Part shown: positions 1 to 10,128 of the stretch, in pieces
How the letters are laid out: each line of letters starts with the position of its first letter
How positions within the stretch are numbered: position 1 is the stretch's first letter
NCBI GenBank assembly: GCA_024364735.1
Contig: JAGFNQ010006397.1
Coordinates: forward strand, 310,001-374,000
DNA length: 64,000 nt
Origin: Boesenbergia rotunda
Lineage: Eukaryota; Streptophyta; Magnoliopsida; Zingiberales; Zingiberaceae
Direction of reading: 5' to 3'
The notes under the pieces: model-generated
Told to the model about the DNA's origin: nothing
The model's input: only the letters and a program-made list of their open reading frames with translations
Database searches by the model: none
Program-made: the position numbers and the translations under genes

Positions 1-549
1 TTGTCAAAAGTCAAGCATATTTGCTATTTTCACGAAACTATATTTTTCTAGGGTAGAATATATCTTAAGAAATATGCTTGTAAAATTTCAGATTTTTTCG
101 AATTTTGCGAAATTTTCTAGGGGATCTGAAATTAGGCTGTAAAATTCAGTTTGGAGTGTATCAGTCGACTGCCCTTGGGGCAGTCGACTGATCTTTCCGT
201 GGGTTTGTGAATTATAGGGACCAGTCGACTGATGCAGGGGCAGTCGACTGATCTTGCTGTTTTCTAATTTCTGAGGGTTTTTAAGAAATAGAAAGGTGTT
301 CTCATTGACACTAGGGTTAAGATTGCTTGGGGCAACCTTTTTGATGGTGTCAAAAGGGGAGAACTTGTGGTGTTAAGTTAGGTTTGACTTATCTTGGTGT
401 TGTGGAAAATTGAAAATTATGTGAAGGGCATAGGTTAAGGGGGAGGGCATGTGCATGTCTCTTAATGTGCTATGTTTGTAATTTTCAATTGTTATTGTTG
501 TTTTTGCACCTAACATAAACATATTGCTACACATCAAAAATGGTGAGAT
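1..549 (+). mobile_element. Element A, 3' untranslated internal tail
   Basis: This is the non-coding stretch just upstream of the LTR at 550. It aligns by eye with 7930-8493 of element B. It holds four exact CAGTCGACTG palindromes (162-171, 181-190, 222-231, 241-250) and purine runs near 353 and 438 that look like extra polypurine tracts. The terminal tract next to the LTR is mutated, reading aaaaatggtgagat. No coding sequence is seen. The rest of element A lies left of the window. Confidence 0.7.
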
Positions 550-1703
550 TGTTGGGGTAATCGACCCAAGTATGATCTGGAGGATCATGGGTTTTGATGT
601 GTGTTTCAATATGATTAAGTTAGAGTTTAATGTTGATCTAATATGTGTATGTGAGTGTGCAAGTTTGCAGGATACACATAGACTTGGTTGGACGTCTTCG
701 GGTACGGTGAAAGGTGGCATAGAGGCAAGCCGTGGGCTTGAGTGCGCATCCGAGGGACCATGGACAAAGCAGGGATGGTGAGCCGAGAGAAGTGGACTTT
801 GAGGCATACGTGAAGGATGACATAGAGGCAAGCCAAGGGCTTGTGTGCGCATTTGAGGGACGAGGGCCAAAGTCGAAGAGGGCTTGAAGGCAACAGGTCG
901 AGGCTGCTGGAGCAGGAACGATGAGCTGAGGGAAGCGGACTTCGAGGCATGCGTGAAGGATGACATGGAGGCAAGCCGAGAGCTTATGTGCGCATCTGAG
1001 GGACGGGAGCCAAAGTCGAAGAGGGCTTGAAGGCAACAGATCGAGGCTACTGGATGAAGAGACAACCAGGTCCTGAGGTTCCGAGTGCTGAGGGAATTGT
1101 ACTGGGGGGGTTAAGTCGTGAGGGTTCGAGTGTTGAGAGAAATGTACTCGGGAAGGATAACCCTAGACTTAGGCAGTGGACCAGTCGACTGGTGAGGGAC
1201 CAGTCGACTGATAGGGTCCACAGTAAGATCAGTCAACTGGTCCAGGACCAGTCGACTGATGATGACCAGAATTCGAAAGGTCAGGTAGCGATATTCGAAT
1301 TCAAAATGGAACAGTCGACTGGTAACGGTCATATCATCCTCGAGCTCTATTTAAGGGAGCTCGTTTATGGCTGTTTCTTTTGGGTGAAACTTGCTTGGTT
1401 AGAGCTTGTTAATAGCCTAGTATTGCTGAGGGATTTTCCAAGGTTGTGGTGAGGTTTCTCCACCCACAATGAGAGACAAGAGCTAGCCAGAGGTTCTTCG
1501 GGGAATCATCCACCGAAGGATCAGGATCATCCACTTTACAGACTGCCGTGGAGTAAGAGTTTCATCTCCGAACCACGTAAATCGGTGTGTCGTTCTTGTT
1601 TGTTTGTTAGTTTTTATTATTCCGCTTGCGCACTAATCATTGTAGGAAGACAAGATCGAAAAAGTGCTATTCACCCCCTCTAGCACACGGTAAGATCCTA
1701 ACA
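550..1703 (+). repeat. 3' LTR of element A (copia, CAGTCGACTG family)
   Basis: The LTR runs from TGTTGGGGTAATCGACC to GATCCTAACA and is about 1154 bp. It is homologous to the element B LTRs. Three degenerate copies of a 100-140 bp unit lie at about 720-1040, each containing gaggcaagc and tgcgcatc. Palindromes CAGTCGACTG follow at 1182, 1201, 1249 and 1312, then a TATA-like TATTTAAG at 1348-1355. It ends inside a copia reverse transcriptase reading frame, so element A inserted into an older copia. The minus-strand open frames here only translate the tandem units. Confidence 0.8.
1182..1355 (+). promoter_or_regulatory. LTR promoter: four palindromes plus TATA-like box
   Basis: Four CAGTCGACTG boxes (1182, 1201, 1249, 1312) are followed 26 bp after the last by TATTTAAG. 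Palindromic repeated-motif boxes upstream of a conserved promoter are a published feature of Sirevirus LTRs. Promoter function here is inferred from layout. Confidence 0.55.
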
Positions 1704-2673
1704 ACCTTTTCGCCGGTAGCCATGCTTAAGTCTATCCGGATTCTCTTATCTATAGCCGCTCATATGAATTATGAGGTATGACAAATGGATGTCAAGACAG
1801 CTTTCCTTAACGGAAGTCTTGAGGAGAGCATCTACATGAAGCAACTAGAAGGGTTCATTGCGAAGGGCAAAGAGCATCTAGTGTACAAGCTTAATCGATC
1901 CATTTATGGATTGAAGCAAGCTTCACGATCTTGGAACATCCGCTTTGATGAAATAATCCAGTCATATGAATTTATTCAAAGTCCGGATGAATCATGTGTA
2001 TATAAGAGATGTGACGGAAACGTAATGGTGTTTCTTGTACTCTACGTAGATGACATTTTGCTAATTGGCAACAATGTCAAAGTGTTGTTAGACGTAAGAG
2101 TATGGTTGTCCAAACAGTTCGATATCAAGGACATAGGAGAAGCGGGACACATCCTTGGGATCCAGGTCATAAGGGATCACCAGAAAAGGATGTTGTGCTT
2201 ATCCCAGCCTTCATACATAGACACTGTCCTGACTCGTTTTAGCATGGAAAACTCCAAGAAAGATTTTCTACCTTTCAGGCATGGAGTTCCTCTATCTAAG
2301 GAGATGTGTCCGAAAACATCAAAGGAGATAGAGGAAATGAAGGCGGTTCCTTATTTATCGGCTGTAGGAAGCCTCATGTATGCTATGTTGTGCACGAGAC
2401 CAGATATCTGCTTTACCGTGGGTATGGTCAGAAGATATCAGAGTAACCCTAGACAGGGACATTGGATTGTGGTAAAACATATACTGAAATACCTGATATG
2501 GACTAGGGACTATATGCTGGGTTACCGGATAGACCAATTAATCCTTGTAGGTTATACGAATTCGGTTTCCAGTTGGACAGGGACAAGAGTAAGTCTACCA
2601 CATGGTTTGTGATTACTTTAGGAGGTGGAGCCATAGTTTGGAGGAGTGTCAAGGAAAAATACGTGGCGGACTC
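1704..2673 (+). pseudogene. Copia reverse transcriptase/RNase H fragment
   Basis: The frame opens at the TFSPVAM motif that begins the copia reverse transcriptase core. It continues through QMDVKTAFLNG and the catalytic YVDDIL (about 2043-2062), to the GSLMYAMLCTRPDI block. RNase H begins in a shifted frame near 2590 and stops at 2673. A stop replaces the usual Trp before QMDVKTAFL near 1780. The protein is close to the reverse transcriptase of element F1 (38093-39285), so it is probably a piece of an F-family copy. It is bounded on the left by the LTR of A and on the right by the 5' LTR of B, which fits insertions into one older copia. Non-functional. Confidence 0.85.
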
Positions 2674-3633
2674 TGTTGGGGCAATCGGCCCTGAGATGAT
2701 CTAGAGGATCATGATATTTTGATGAGTGGGCAATATGGTTAAGTTAGGATTTGTGCTGGACTAATATGTGTACATGAGCATGCAGTTGTACAGGTACACA
2801 TGGACTTGGTTGATATCTTCAGGTGAAGGATGGCATGGAGGCAAGATGAAAGCTTGAGTGCGCATCTGAGGGACTGTCGGATAGCAAGGATGATGAGCCG
2901 AGGGACGTGGACTTCGAGGCGTACGTGAAGGGTGGCATGGAGGCAAGTTGGAGGCTTGCGTGCGCATCCTAGGGACGAGGGCCGAAGATGAAGAGGACGT
3001 GAAAGCAATAGTCAAGATTGCTGGTGAAGAGTCAACTGGGTTGTAAGGGTCTGAGTATGAGTGTTTGTACTCAGGGGCTAAGCCGGGAGGGTTTGAGTGC
3101 GGAGAGATTTGTACTCGGGAGTGAAACCCTAGGCTTAGGTGTGTACCAGTCGACTGGCCTGTTGGCAGTCGACTGGTATAGGCTAGAACAGGCTGGCAGA
3201 TTCGAACGTTGTGCGGCAACGATCGAATCTGACTGGGACCAGGTGACTGCCATTTGGGCAGTCGACTGGTAGCGGCTGTTTCAGATTCGAGCCCTATTTA
3301 AAGGGGGCTCGTTAACTACTATTCTCTTGATGAAACTCGCTTGAGTAAAGTAAGTTAGTAGTCTTTTGTAATCAGATATCGTCCGACGTGTTGTGGTGAG
3401 GTTTCTCCACCCACAAGGAGCGACAGATCTAGCCGGAGGTTATCCGAGGGTTGATCCACCGACGAATTATTGAATTAGTCACCCATCTGGGATGGATACC
3501 GAGTAAATCAGGTTGTTAGCATTGTTCTTATTTTCATTTACATATTATTGTTTCCACCGCGCTAACAAACTTGTAGAGAAACGACTAAAAAAGTGCTATT
3601 CACCCCCCTCTAGCATGCCAGATCGATCCATCA
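2674..3633 (+). repeat. 5' LTR of element B
   Basis: Runs TGTTGGGGCAATCGG to GATCGATCCATCA (960 bp) and pairs with 8494-9451. Two tandem units of about 102 bp lie at 2830-3000. Palindromes CAGTCGACTG occur at 3147, 3166 and 3259. TATTTAAA is at 3295-3302. The end of the LTR sits 2 bp before a primer-binding site. Confidence 0.9.
3147..3302 (+). promoter_or_regulatory. LTR promoter of element B: palindrome boxes and TATA-like box
   Basis: Boxes at 3147-3156, 3166-3175 and 3259-3268, then TATTTAAA at 3295, 26 bp after the last box. The same layout recurs in the 3' LTR (TATTTAAA at 9114). Confidence 0.55.
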
Positions 3634-3635
3634 GT

Positions 3636-3647
3636 TGGTATCAGAGC
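3636..3647 (+). other. Primer-binding site of element B
   Basis: TGGTATCAGAGC, the standard plant LTR-retrotransposon site matching the 3' end of initiator tRNA-Met, 2 bp after the LTR end. Confidence 0.9.
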
Positions 3648-3705
3648 GAAGGACCGCTCTTGATCGGACTAACCGCCGAGCGAGCACACGCTAGAGGAGA
3701 AGAAC

Positions 3706-5240
3706 ATGGAAGAAAAGTTTGGGGATGACATCTACACTCCGCCATCCTACAGTTATGAAGAATTCGGCCGTTGGAAGGCAAGGATGGAAAATTGGCTAGG
3801 GATGGATTGGGAGTGTAGAATGACCATTGAAGATCCCTTTGAAATTCCGAAAGACAAGCACGGCAAGAGGCTTCGGTCTAGACATTGGACAGATAAGCAA
3901 CAAGAGCAAGCAAGGGCTAATGAAAAGGTAATCAATATTTTGGTTAATATTTTGCCTACTAACATTCTGAGTGATGTAGGAAATTATAAGAATGCCTATG
4001 AGTTATGGACTAAATAGGAAGAAGTACATAAGAACCTGACACAAGCCCAACTAGTAGAAGAGCCCAAAGAAATAAGCTCAAGTGTCCAAGAAGACCAAAG
4101 AGAAAGAGAACTATCAAGTGAAGTGGAGGAATTGAGTGAAAAAGAATTCGCATCATCTGGAGAAAAAGGAGTATCAACATCAAGGGTTGAGGGGGAGAGA
4201 CCTTCATCCCCACAAGAGCAAGAAAAGATCTCCACCTCCACCAAGCTAAATCAAAGGAGCATATTATATGCTTTGGGTGCAACAAAAGGGGACACTACAA
4301 GGATAAGTGCCCACTAGATAAAAAGGAGGTAATTCCTAAACCCAATTCCATTTATTTAAATTCTAACATGGAGTGTAGGAATGAGAAGGCTAAAAAGGAG
4401 AAGAGAAGGAATATTCGATGCTTTACATATGGGGAGCTAGGGCATTACCATACAAAATGTCCAAGGAAAGGAGAGTTGAAAAAGATGGAGCACCTTAGGA
4501 GATGGGAAAAAGAAGGAGGAAAAAGGAGCTCACATTAAGGGGGAGCACCAAAGGTAAGGGAGGTAATCCCTAACTTTATTTATGCTAAAGTTCTTCCATG
4601 AATGATAGAAATGTAAAGAATTGCTTGCCTAGATGTAATTTTGTTTTCAAATATCATGATAGAACCAGAAATAGTTTTGCATGCCAAAATATTCAAACTT
4701 TTATGTTTCATGATAAACCTAGGAATTCTAGGACTAAGGACCAAGACATAAAATATAAGGAAGGGAGAAATATGCCTAGGAAAATTGGTAGATCTAGAAT
4801 AATCAAATTAGGTCTGATGATTATAAGGTTAGGAAATTAGAAAAGGAAAATCAAGCTTTGAGAGCAAAACTTGATAAATTGGAGAAAACCTAGAAAGAGT
4901 CATTAGAGGATCAAAGGGGACAAGCATGATTGAAAAAGATCAATCTCTTAGGAATGGTAAACCGGATTTAGGATATCACCCTAAGAGAGCAAGTGTGAGT
5001 AAAATGCAATATTCAAGGATGTCCTATAACTATGGTAGAGAGAAAGTCAAAAATGGCAAAGAAAAGCCATTTAAAGAAAAAGAAAAGGAATTGACCAAGC
5101 AAAAGGTTTATAGGGTTAAGAGAGTGAGAGTAGAAGGTCAAAAAGCACCGGAGGAGAACCGGTTTGGTTTTACACTTGTAGATGAGTTACCTAGGAAGGT
5201 AACTAGGGCTAGGAGCTCAAGGGAGAGCACTAGAAGTTAA
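3706..5240 (+). pseudogene. gag: Decayed gag of element B
   Basis: Gag would form the capsid and package element RNA. The start at 3706 (MEEKFGDDIY) lies 70 bp after the primer-binding site. The first 103 codons look like a copia capsid N-terminus (SYEEFGRWKARMENWLG), closed by a TAG at 4015. The same frame then continues as an acidic, Glu-rich stretch to about 4240. A frameshift leads to a CX2CX4HX4C zinc knuckle at 4269-4310 (CFGCNKRGHYKDKC). A second knuckle at about 4419-4470 is damaged, its second Cys replaced by Tyr. Further on come a short coiled-coil segment (about 4831-4891) and a Lys-rich tail (4926-5240). Several stops and frameshifts make it non-functional. No protease or integrase follows. 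Confidence 0.75.
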
Positions 5241-5709
5241 AATGGGATCCATGGTCAATGGATCTCAAGTGGTTTCTTTCTAGGAGATTGAAGAGGACTA
5301 TAGGGTGTGCCAAGAGGTTCAACAGGCTAAGGTTAGTCTTAATCTTAGAAAATTGGCACACTAAAGAGAGAATTATAGAGTGAAAGGTGAAATTGGGATC
5401 TTAATTGAGACAAATTGGTTTTAATGCCTAAATATCATATAACTTGATGCTATGAATTGATTATGAATAAGTATGGGAAGGACCATCAAGGTAAGGTCAA
5501 AATTAAAACTTTTGGGAAAGGTTTCATGATACATCTTAGAGAAACTCGGAGTTTGTACCAAGCTTGGGATTCAGGATAGTTTTGGTTAAAATTATATTTT
5601 ACCCAGGAAAATATAGGATCTACAAATCTCCCCACAAGAATTCATATTTGTTGGGAATTTGTGAAATTAGTTAGACATTTCTGAAGTTTGGATTGGAAAT
5701 CTGAAAATC
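5241..5709 (+). other. Interior of element B between gag and the internal promoter
   Basis: AT-rich, no reading frame with recognisable similarity. An autonomous copia would have pol here; no integrase or reverse transcriptase motif is seen in any frame. Confidence 0.5.
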
Positions 5710-5715
5710 AGATAC

Positions 5716-5858
5716 CAGTCGACTAGGACAAGAAAATTTCATAACACAAACATTTTGTATGATTTATCAGTCACCTGCCTCAACCGCAGTCGACTGGGCC
5801 AGAGTGTAATTACATTATGTGAGATTTCCCAGTCGACTGGGACACGGGTTTTATAAAA
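5716..5858 (+). promoter_or_regulatory. Internal copy of the LTR promoter layout
   Basis: Boxes lie at 5716 (CAGTCGACTA), 5768 (degenerate CAGTCACCTG), 5787 (CAGTCGACTG) and 5830-5839, the last within the 14-bp palindrome CCCAGTCGACTGGG. TATAAAA follows at 5852-5858. The order and spacing resemble the LTR promoter, but this copy is inside the element, about 360 bp before the ORF at 6214. A role in driving a separate transcript is inferred. Confidence 0.5.
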
Positions 5859-6213
5859 GGAAAGGGTGCGCCGGGGGAAGCCAAACTCTAGGGTTTTGGC
5901 GATTTCCCCGATGATCCTCACCTCTCCCAAGTCCCTCCTTCGACCTCAGGTCCTTCCAAGCCTTAAAATCCCTCTCTAAGTTCTCTTCTAACCCCAATCT
6001 ACCTCTAGGGTTTGTTAAATCTCTCCTCTTCAAGCCATACTCTCAAAATCAAATCATCATGAGAATAATGAAAAGGTATTAGTGTTTAAAGTTCCTTTTC
6101 TTCATTTAAACCATGCTTTGGCACTAACATAATATTTTTGTGCATGTTCTTTGATGTTTTTCCTTTTGGGGGGGGGGTTGTCTTGGCATGCATGGGTGTG
6201 TATGGTTTTTAGG

Positions 6214-7284
6214 ATGGCCTCTAAGAGACCTAGGGGTGAAGGCTCATCCCGACAAGGTCAGGAAGGGTCTAGGTTTAGGTCCCTGGAATGTAAGAAACGG
6301 TTTGAAGAAAATGAGTTCGTGGTGATGAACTGCAGATACCTAAACAAGGCCTTCTTTCAAGAGAAGTCGCCTCAATTACCTGAAATGATCACTCATTTTC
6401 AACTGGATCAGCTGGTCTATTGCCAGCATGACATAGATATCGATTTATGTACAGAGTTTTACGCAAATTTGACCTGTATCGACTCAGATAATAATTTATA
6501 TGAGTCTCGAGTAGCTGGGGTTCCTATTCCGTTCTCAATCATGGGTCTAGCTGGGTTCCTAGAGTGTAGAGCGTCAAACAATGCATCCACTTACTTTCCC
6601 ACTGTTGTCAAACCATTAGAGTTTCCTAGAGTCACCATTGATCAGATACATATGCATTATTTTAGAAGACACAGGAATGAGTCGGAGCATCTTTTTGATG
6701 CCAAACCCATGAGACCGTTTAGCCATGTATTGTATATGATCGTCATTGAGTGCATCTTGCCTATTATCACCAAGGGGAGGTCCAAGATCAGACTCCCACA
6801 TTTGGTGATGATGTATGCTTTGGAGAGGAGGTTAGATATCGATGTCGCCTTATAGGTCTTTAGTGTCATCTGTCATTCTTCTCATAGTGTGAATGGGAAG
6901 ATATATATGCCTTTCTGCCATGTCCTGACCGAGTTTTTCCATTTACGTTTTGGCATCCGTGTGGGTAGTGGTCAGGTTAGACACCTGTCTAAGGATTACG
7001 ACCAGATAGGTACACGATAGTTATCCTTGGCAGACATCGAGTGTCAGCAGGGAGAGTTTGTTTGGAGACAACGCCCAGAGGCCTTGAGCTCAGATGAGGA
7101 GCCTGGTGCGCTGGTTACACGTGAAGAGTTCACCCAGCTTCGATCCGATGTCCACAGGCTTCAGGAGGAGGCTCACGTCATTCGTGAGGATATTCACGGT
7201 CTTCGACAGACAGAGCAGAGGCTTGAGACAAAAGTTGATAGGATTACCAGCCGCCAGGATGACATGTACGAGATGATGCAGTAG
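6214..7284 (+). pseudogene. Putative plant transposon protein domain ORF with C-terminal coiled coil
   Basis: The proposed start MASKRPRGEGSS at 6214 is preferred over the upstream in-frame ATG at 6151. It follows a pyrimidine-rich tttttag that could be a splice acceptor, and MA-KRPR starts are usual for this family as I recall it. The body (about residues 25-215) contains RFRSLECKKRFEEN, LDQLVYCQHDIDIDLCTEFY and VAGVPIPFSIMGLAGFLE. This resembles the domain annotated in many plant genomes as putative plant transposon protein; its biochemical role is unknown to me. Residues about 300-350 form a heptad-like coiled coil. The frame is one continuous register of 356 codons broken by two TAG codons, at 6853 and 7018. 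It lies between gag and the 3' LTR, where some Sireviruses carry an envelope-like gene, with its own promoter-like module upstream. I see no signal peptide or membrane segment in the proposed protein. Confidence 0.6.
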
Positions 7285-8493
7285 TGGCATCTTGCTTTTC
7301 AGGGTCCTCCTCCTCCTCCTCCACCTCCAGGCGGTGATGATCACATGTTCTTCTAACCAGTTGATGCCGCTTTTGAGAGTGATTCTAGTCTTGAGAGTGT
7401 TCTATTTTGTTGCTTTATTATACCTCTCAAACACTTTACATTCTGATGATTGTAACTTTTCAGATGACTTCAGGGCTTTGACCCTAGATACTCTTGTGGT
7501 GTTTATTTCTTGACAAACTTTATGATTCCATGTATGATACACTTTCCTTTATGTCATCCTGATAGAACTCTGTCTTAATTTGAAAATGTTCTTGATAGTT
7601 CATTAAGTGTTATCTTGTTAGAACTATGTCATCTTGTTAGAACTATGCTTTTTCTATACGTGTTTTTTAAATGGTTTGCAATCCCATATTGGTTATATTA
7701 TTTACTATATATTGATTGCAAGTTGCATAATGAAATTTGTATAGAAAAGGGCATGGGAAAGTGTTGGTCTTTTGATCATCTAGGGTTAAGAGGTAGAGGG
7801 GGAGTTTTGTCAAAAAATAAAAAGATCATTATAGAAAGGGGAAGTGTACAAACTATTTTATGTGTCAACTAGAGGTGATTGACATTGGAAAATATAGGAA
7901 ATCATGGTTGGATGTTAATGTTGATACAAAGTTGACATTATTTGAGAGTTTTTGGGTTTGTACCAAAAGTCAGGGCATGGTTGATGTTTTTCATGAACCA
8001 ATATTTTTCTAGGGTAGGGAATACCTTAACAATCGTGCCTGCAAAGTTTCACATTTTTCCAGATTTTTTGGAATTTTTTATGCGTTTCTTAACTTCGGCT
8101 GGAAATTCTGAAAATGGCGTATCAGTCGACTGGTAGGCTCGCAGTCGACTGGGAGTGTGGACAATGTGTGTTTTTGTGATTTCTGAGGGGCTTTTCAGAA
8201 ATATGGTTAATTTCTGAGGGGCAATCATTTTGATGGTGTCAAAGGGGGAGAAATGTGTGTGTTAAGTTAGGTTAGGTCGAAATCTAACTTGGTTTGTGTT
8301 GTGAAACCTTGGAGTTGAGTTGGGAAAACTTATCTTGGGATTAGAAATAAGAATTGAAATTTGGGAGAAAGCATAGGTTAAGGGGGAGGTTGCTTCTTAT
8401 GTGTTATGCTTTAATTTTCAATTGTTTTTGCTATTATCATTGTTATATATTTACCTAACTTAACATATTGCCACACATCAAAAAGGGGGAGAT
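7285..8493 (+). other. 3' untranslated region of element B with multiple polypurine tracts
   Basis: No coding sequence is seen. Purine runs occur at 8241-8251 (aaagggggaga), 8379-8389 and, next to the LTR, 8481-8493. CAGTCGACTG boxes are at 8123 and 8142. The last 560 bp match the element A tail at 1-549. Multiple polypurine tracts are a known Sirevirus feature. Confidence 0.65.
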
Positions 8494-9451
8494 TGTTGTG
8501 ACAATCGGCCCTGAGATGATCTGGAGGATCATGATATTTTGATGAGTGGACAATATGGTTAATTTAGGATTTGTGCTAGACTAATATGTGTACATGAGCG
8601 TGCAGGTGTACAGGTACACATGGACTTGGTTGATGTCTTCAGGTGAAGGATGGCATGAAGGCAAGCTGGAGGCTTGCGTGCGCATCTGAGGGACTGTCGG
8701 ATAGCAGGGATGATGAGCCGAGGGGCGTGGACTTCGAGGCGTACGTGAAGGGTGGCATGGAGGCAAGCTGGAGGCTTGCGTGCGCATCCGAGGGACGAGG
8801 GCCGAAGATGAAGAGGACGTGAAGGCAACAGTCAAGACTGCTGGTGAAGAGTCAACTGGGTTGTAAAGGTCTGAGTATGAGTGTTTGTACTCAGGGGCTA
8901 AGCCGGGAGGGTTTGAGTGCAGAGAGATTTGTACTCGGGAGTGAAACCCTAGGCTTAGGTGTGTACCAGTCGACTGGCCCGTTGGCAGTCGACTGGTATA
9001 GGCTGGAACAGGCTGGCAGATTCGAACATTGTGCGATAACGGTCGAATCTAAGTGGGACCAGGTGACTGCCATTTGGCAGTCGACTGGTAGCGGCTGTTT
9101 CAGATTCGAGCCCTATTTAAAGGGGGCTCGTTTACTGCTATTTCTCTTGACGAAACTCGCTTGGGTAAAGTGAGTTAGTAGTCTTTTGTGATTAGATAGC
9201 GTCCAACGTGTTGTGGTGAGGTTTCTCCACCCACAAGGAGCGACAGATCTAACCGGAGGTTAACCGGGGGTTGATCCACCGACGGATTCTTGGATTAGTC
9301 ACCCGTCCGGGGTGGATACCAAGTAAATCAGGTTGTTAGCATTATTCATATTTTATTTACATATTATTATTTCGCTGCGCTAACGACTTTGTAGAGAAAA
9401 CGACCGAAAAAGTGCTATTCCCCCCCTCTTGCACGCCACATCGATCCATCA
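8494..9451 (+). repeat. 3' LTR of element B
   Basis: TGTTGTGACAATCGGCCC to ATCGATCCATCA, 958 bp, nearly identical by eye to 2674-3633. Two tandem units (8650-8830), boxes near 8967, 8986 and 9078, TATTTAAA at 9114-9121. The close similarity of the two LTRs suggests a fairly recent insertion, in contrast to the decayed coding region. Confidence 0.9.
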
Positions 9452-10128
9452 CTAAAGACGAAGAGGGCGTGAAGGCAATAGATCAAGACTGCGGATTGAA
9501 GAGTCAACCAGGTCGTGAGGGTCCGAGTGTGAGTGTTTGTACTCGGGAACTAAATCGGGAGGGTTCGAGTGCGGAGATAAATGTACTCGGGAAGGGAACC
9601 CTAGGCTTAGAAGGGGACCAGTCGACTGCCCCAGGAGCAATCGACTGGTAATGGCTAGTGATTCGAACGTTGGTTGTAACGTCGAATCTGAGTGGGACTA
9701 GTCGACTCCCCCTGTTGACTACCCCAGGGGCAGTTGACTAGTAGCGGTCATTTAGCACTTGAGCTCTATTTAAAGGAGCTCGTTTAAGGCTACTGTTCCT
9801 TGGCGAAATCTGCTTGGATAGAGTGGATTAGTAGCATTTCTTGTTCTGATAGTGCCTAGAGGTTGTGGAGAGGTTTCTCCACCCACAAGGAGCTACGATA
9901 TCTAGCCGGAGGTGCTCCGGGGAATCATCCACCGACGGATTAGGGATCGCCCCACCTTGTGGGCAGCCGTGGAGTAGGAGTTTTTATCTCCGAACCACGT
10001 AAATAGGTGTGTTCCTTGTTGTTAGTTTTGTTTGTAGTTATTGTTTCTGCTTGTGCACTAACAATTGTAGGAAGAAAACCAAAAGTTGTTATTCACCCCC
10101 CCTCTAGCAAGACAACAACGATCTAACA
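9452..10128 (+). repeat. Partial LTR of the same family (C), 3' two-thirds
   Basis: Begins abruptly in sequence equivalent to about 1009 of the element A LTR and ends in GATCTAACA. It has a good CAGTCGACTG palindrome near 9620, degenerate ones near 9640-9750, and TATTTAAA at 9767-9774. It abuts the 3' LTR of B directly, without its own 5' third. Confidence 0.75.

Larger units (their letters stand above)
2674..9451 (+). mobile_element. Element B: non-autonomous Sirevirus-like copia with gag and an extra ORF
   Basis: Two LTRs of about 960 bp (2674-3633 and 8494-9451) flank a 4.86-kb interior. The interior has a primer-binding site, a decayed gag, no recognisable protease, integrase or reverse transcriptase, an extra ORF at 6214-7284, and several polypurine tracts. 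It would depend on another element's enzymes. The flanks do not match: the left is copia RNase H, the right is the interior of another LTR of this family, and no target duplication is visible. This suggests recombination after insertion. Classing it as Sirevirus-like rests on the repeated palindromes before the TATA box, the multiple polypurine tracts and the gag type. Confidence 0.8.

Noticed and set aside
373..1065. Minus-strand open frames of 115-230 codons with repeated CAHKP/ACLH motifs (also at 2739-3219 and 8559-8835)
   Set aside because: They translate the tandem units of the CAGTCGACTG-family LTRs; they have no domain and recur only because the LTR recurs.
6151..6213. Upstream start codon for the element B ORF
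   Set aside because: The extension is hydrophobic, crosses a ten-G run and a possible splice acceptor; MASKRPRG at 6214 fits the family better. A signal peptide was considered for the extension but is not convincing.
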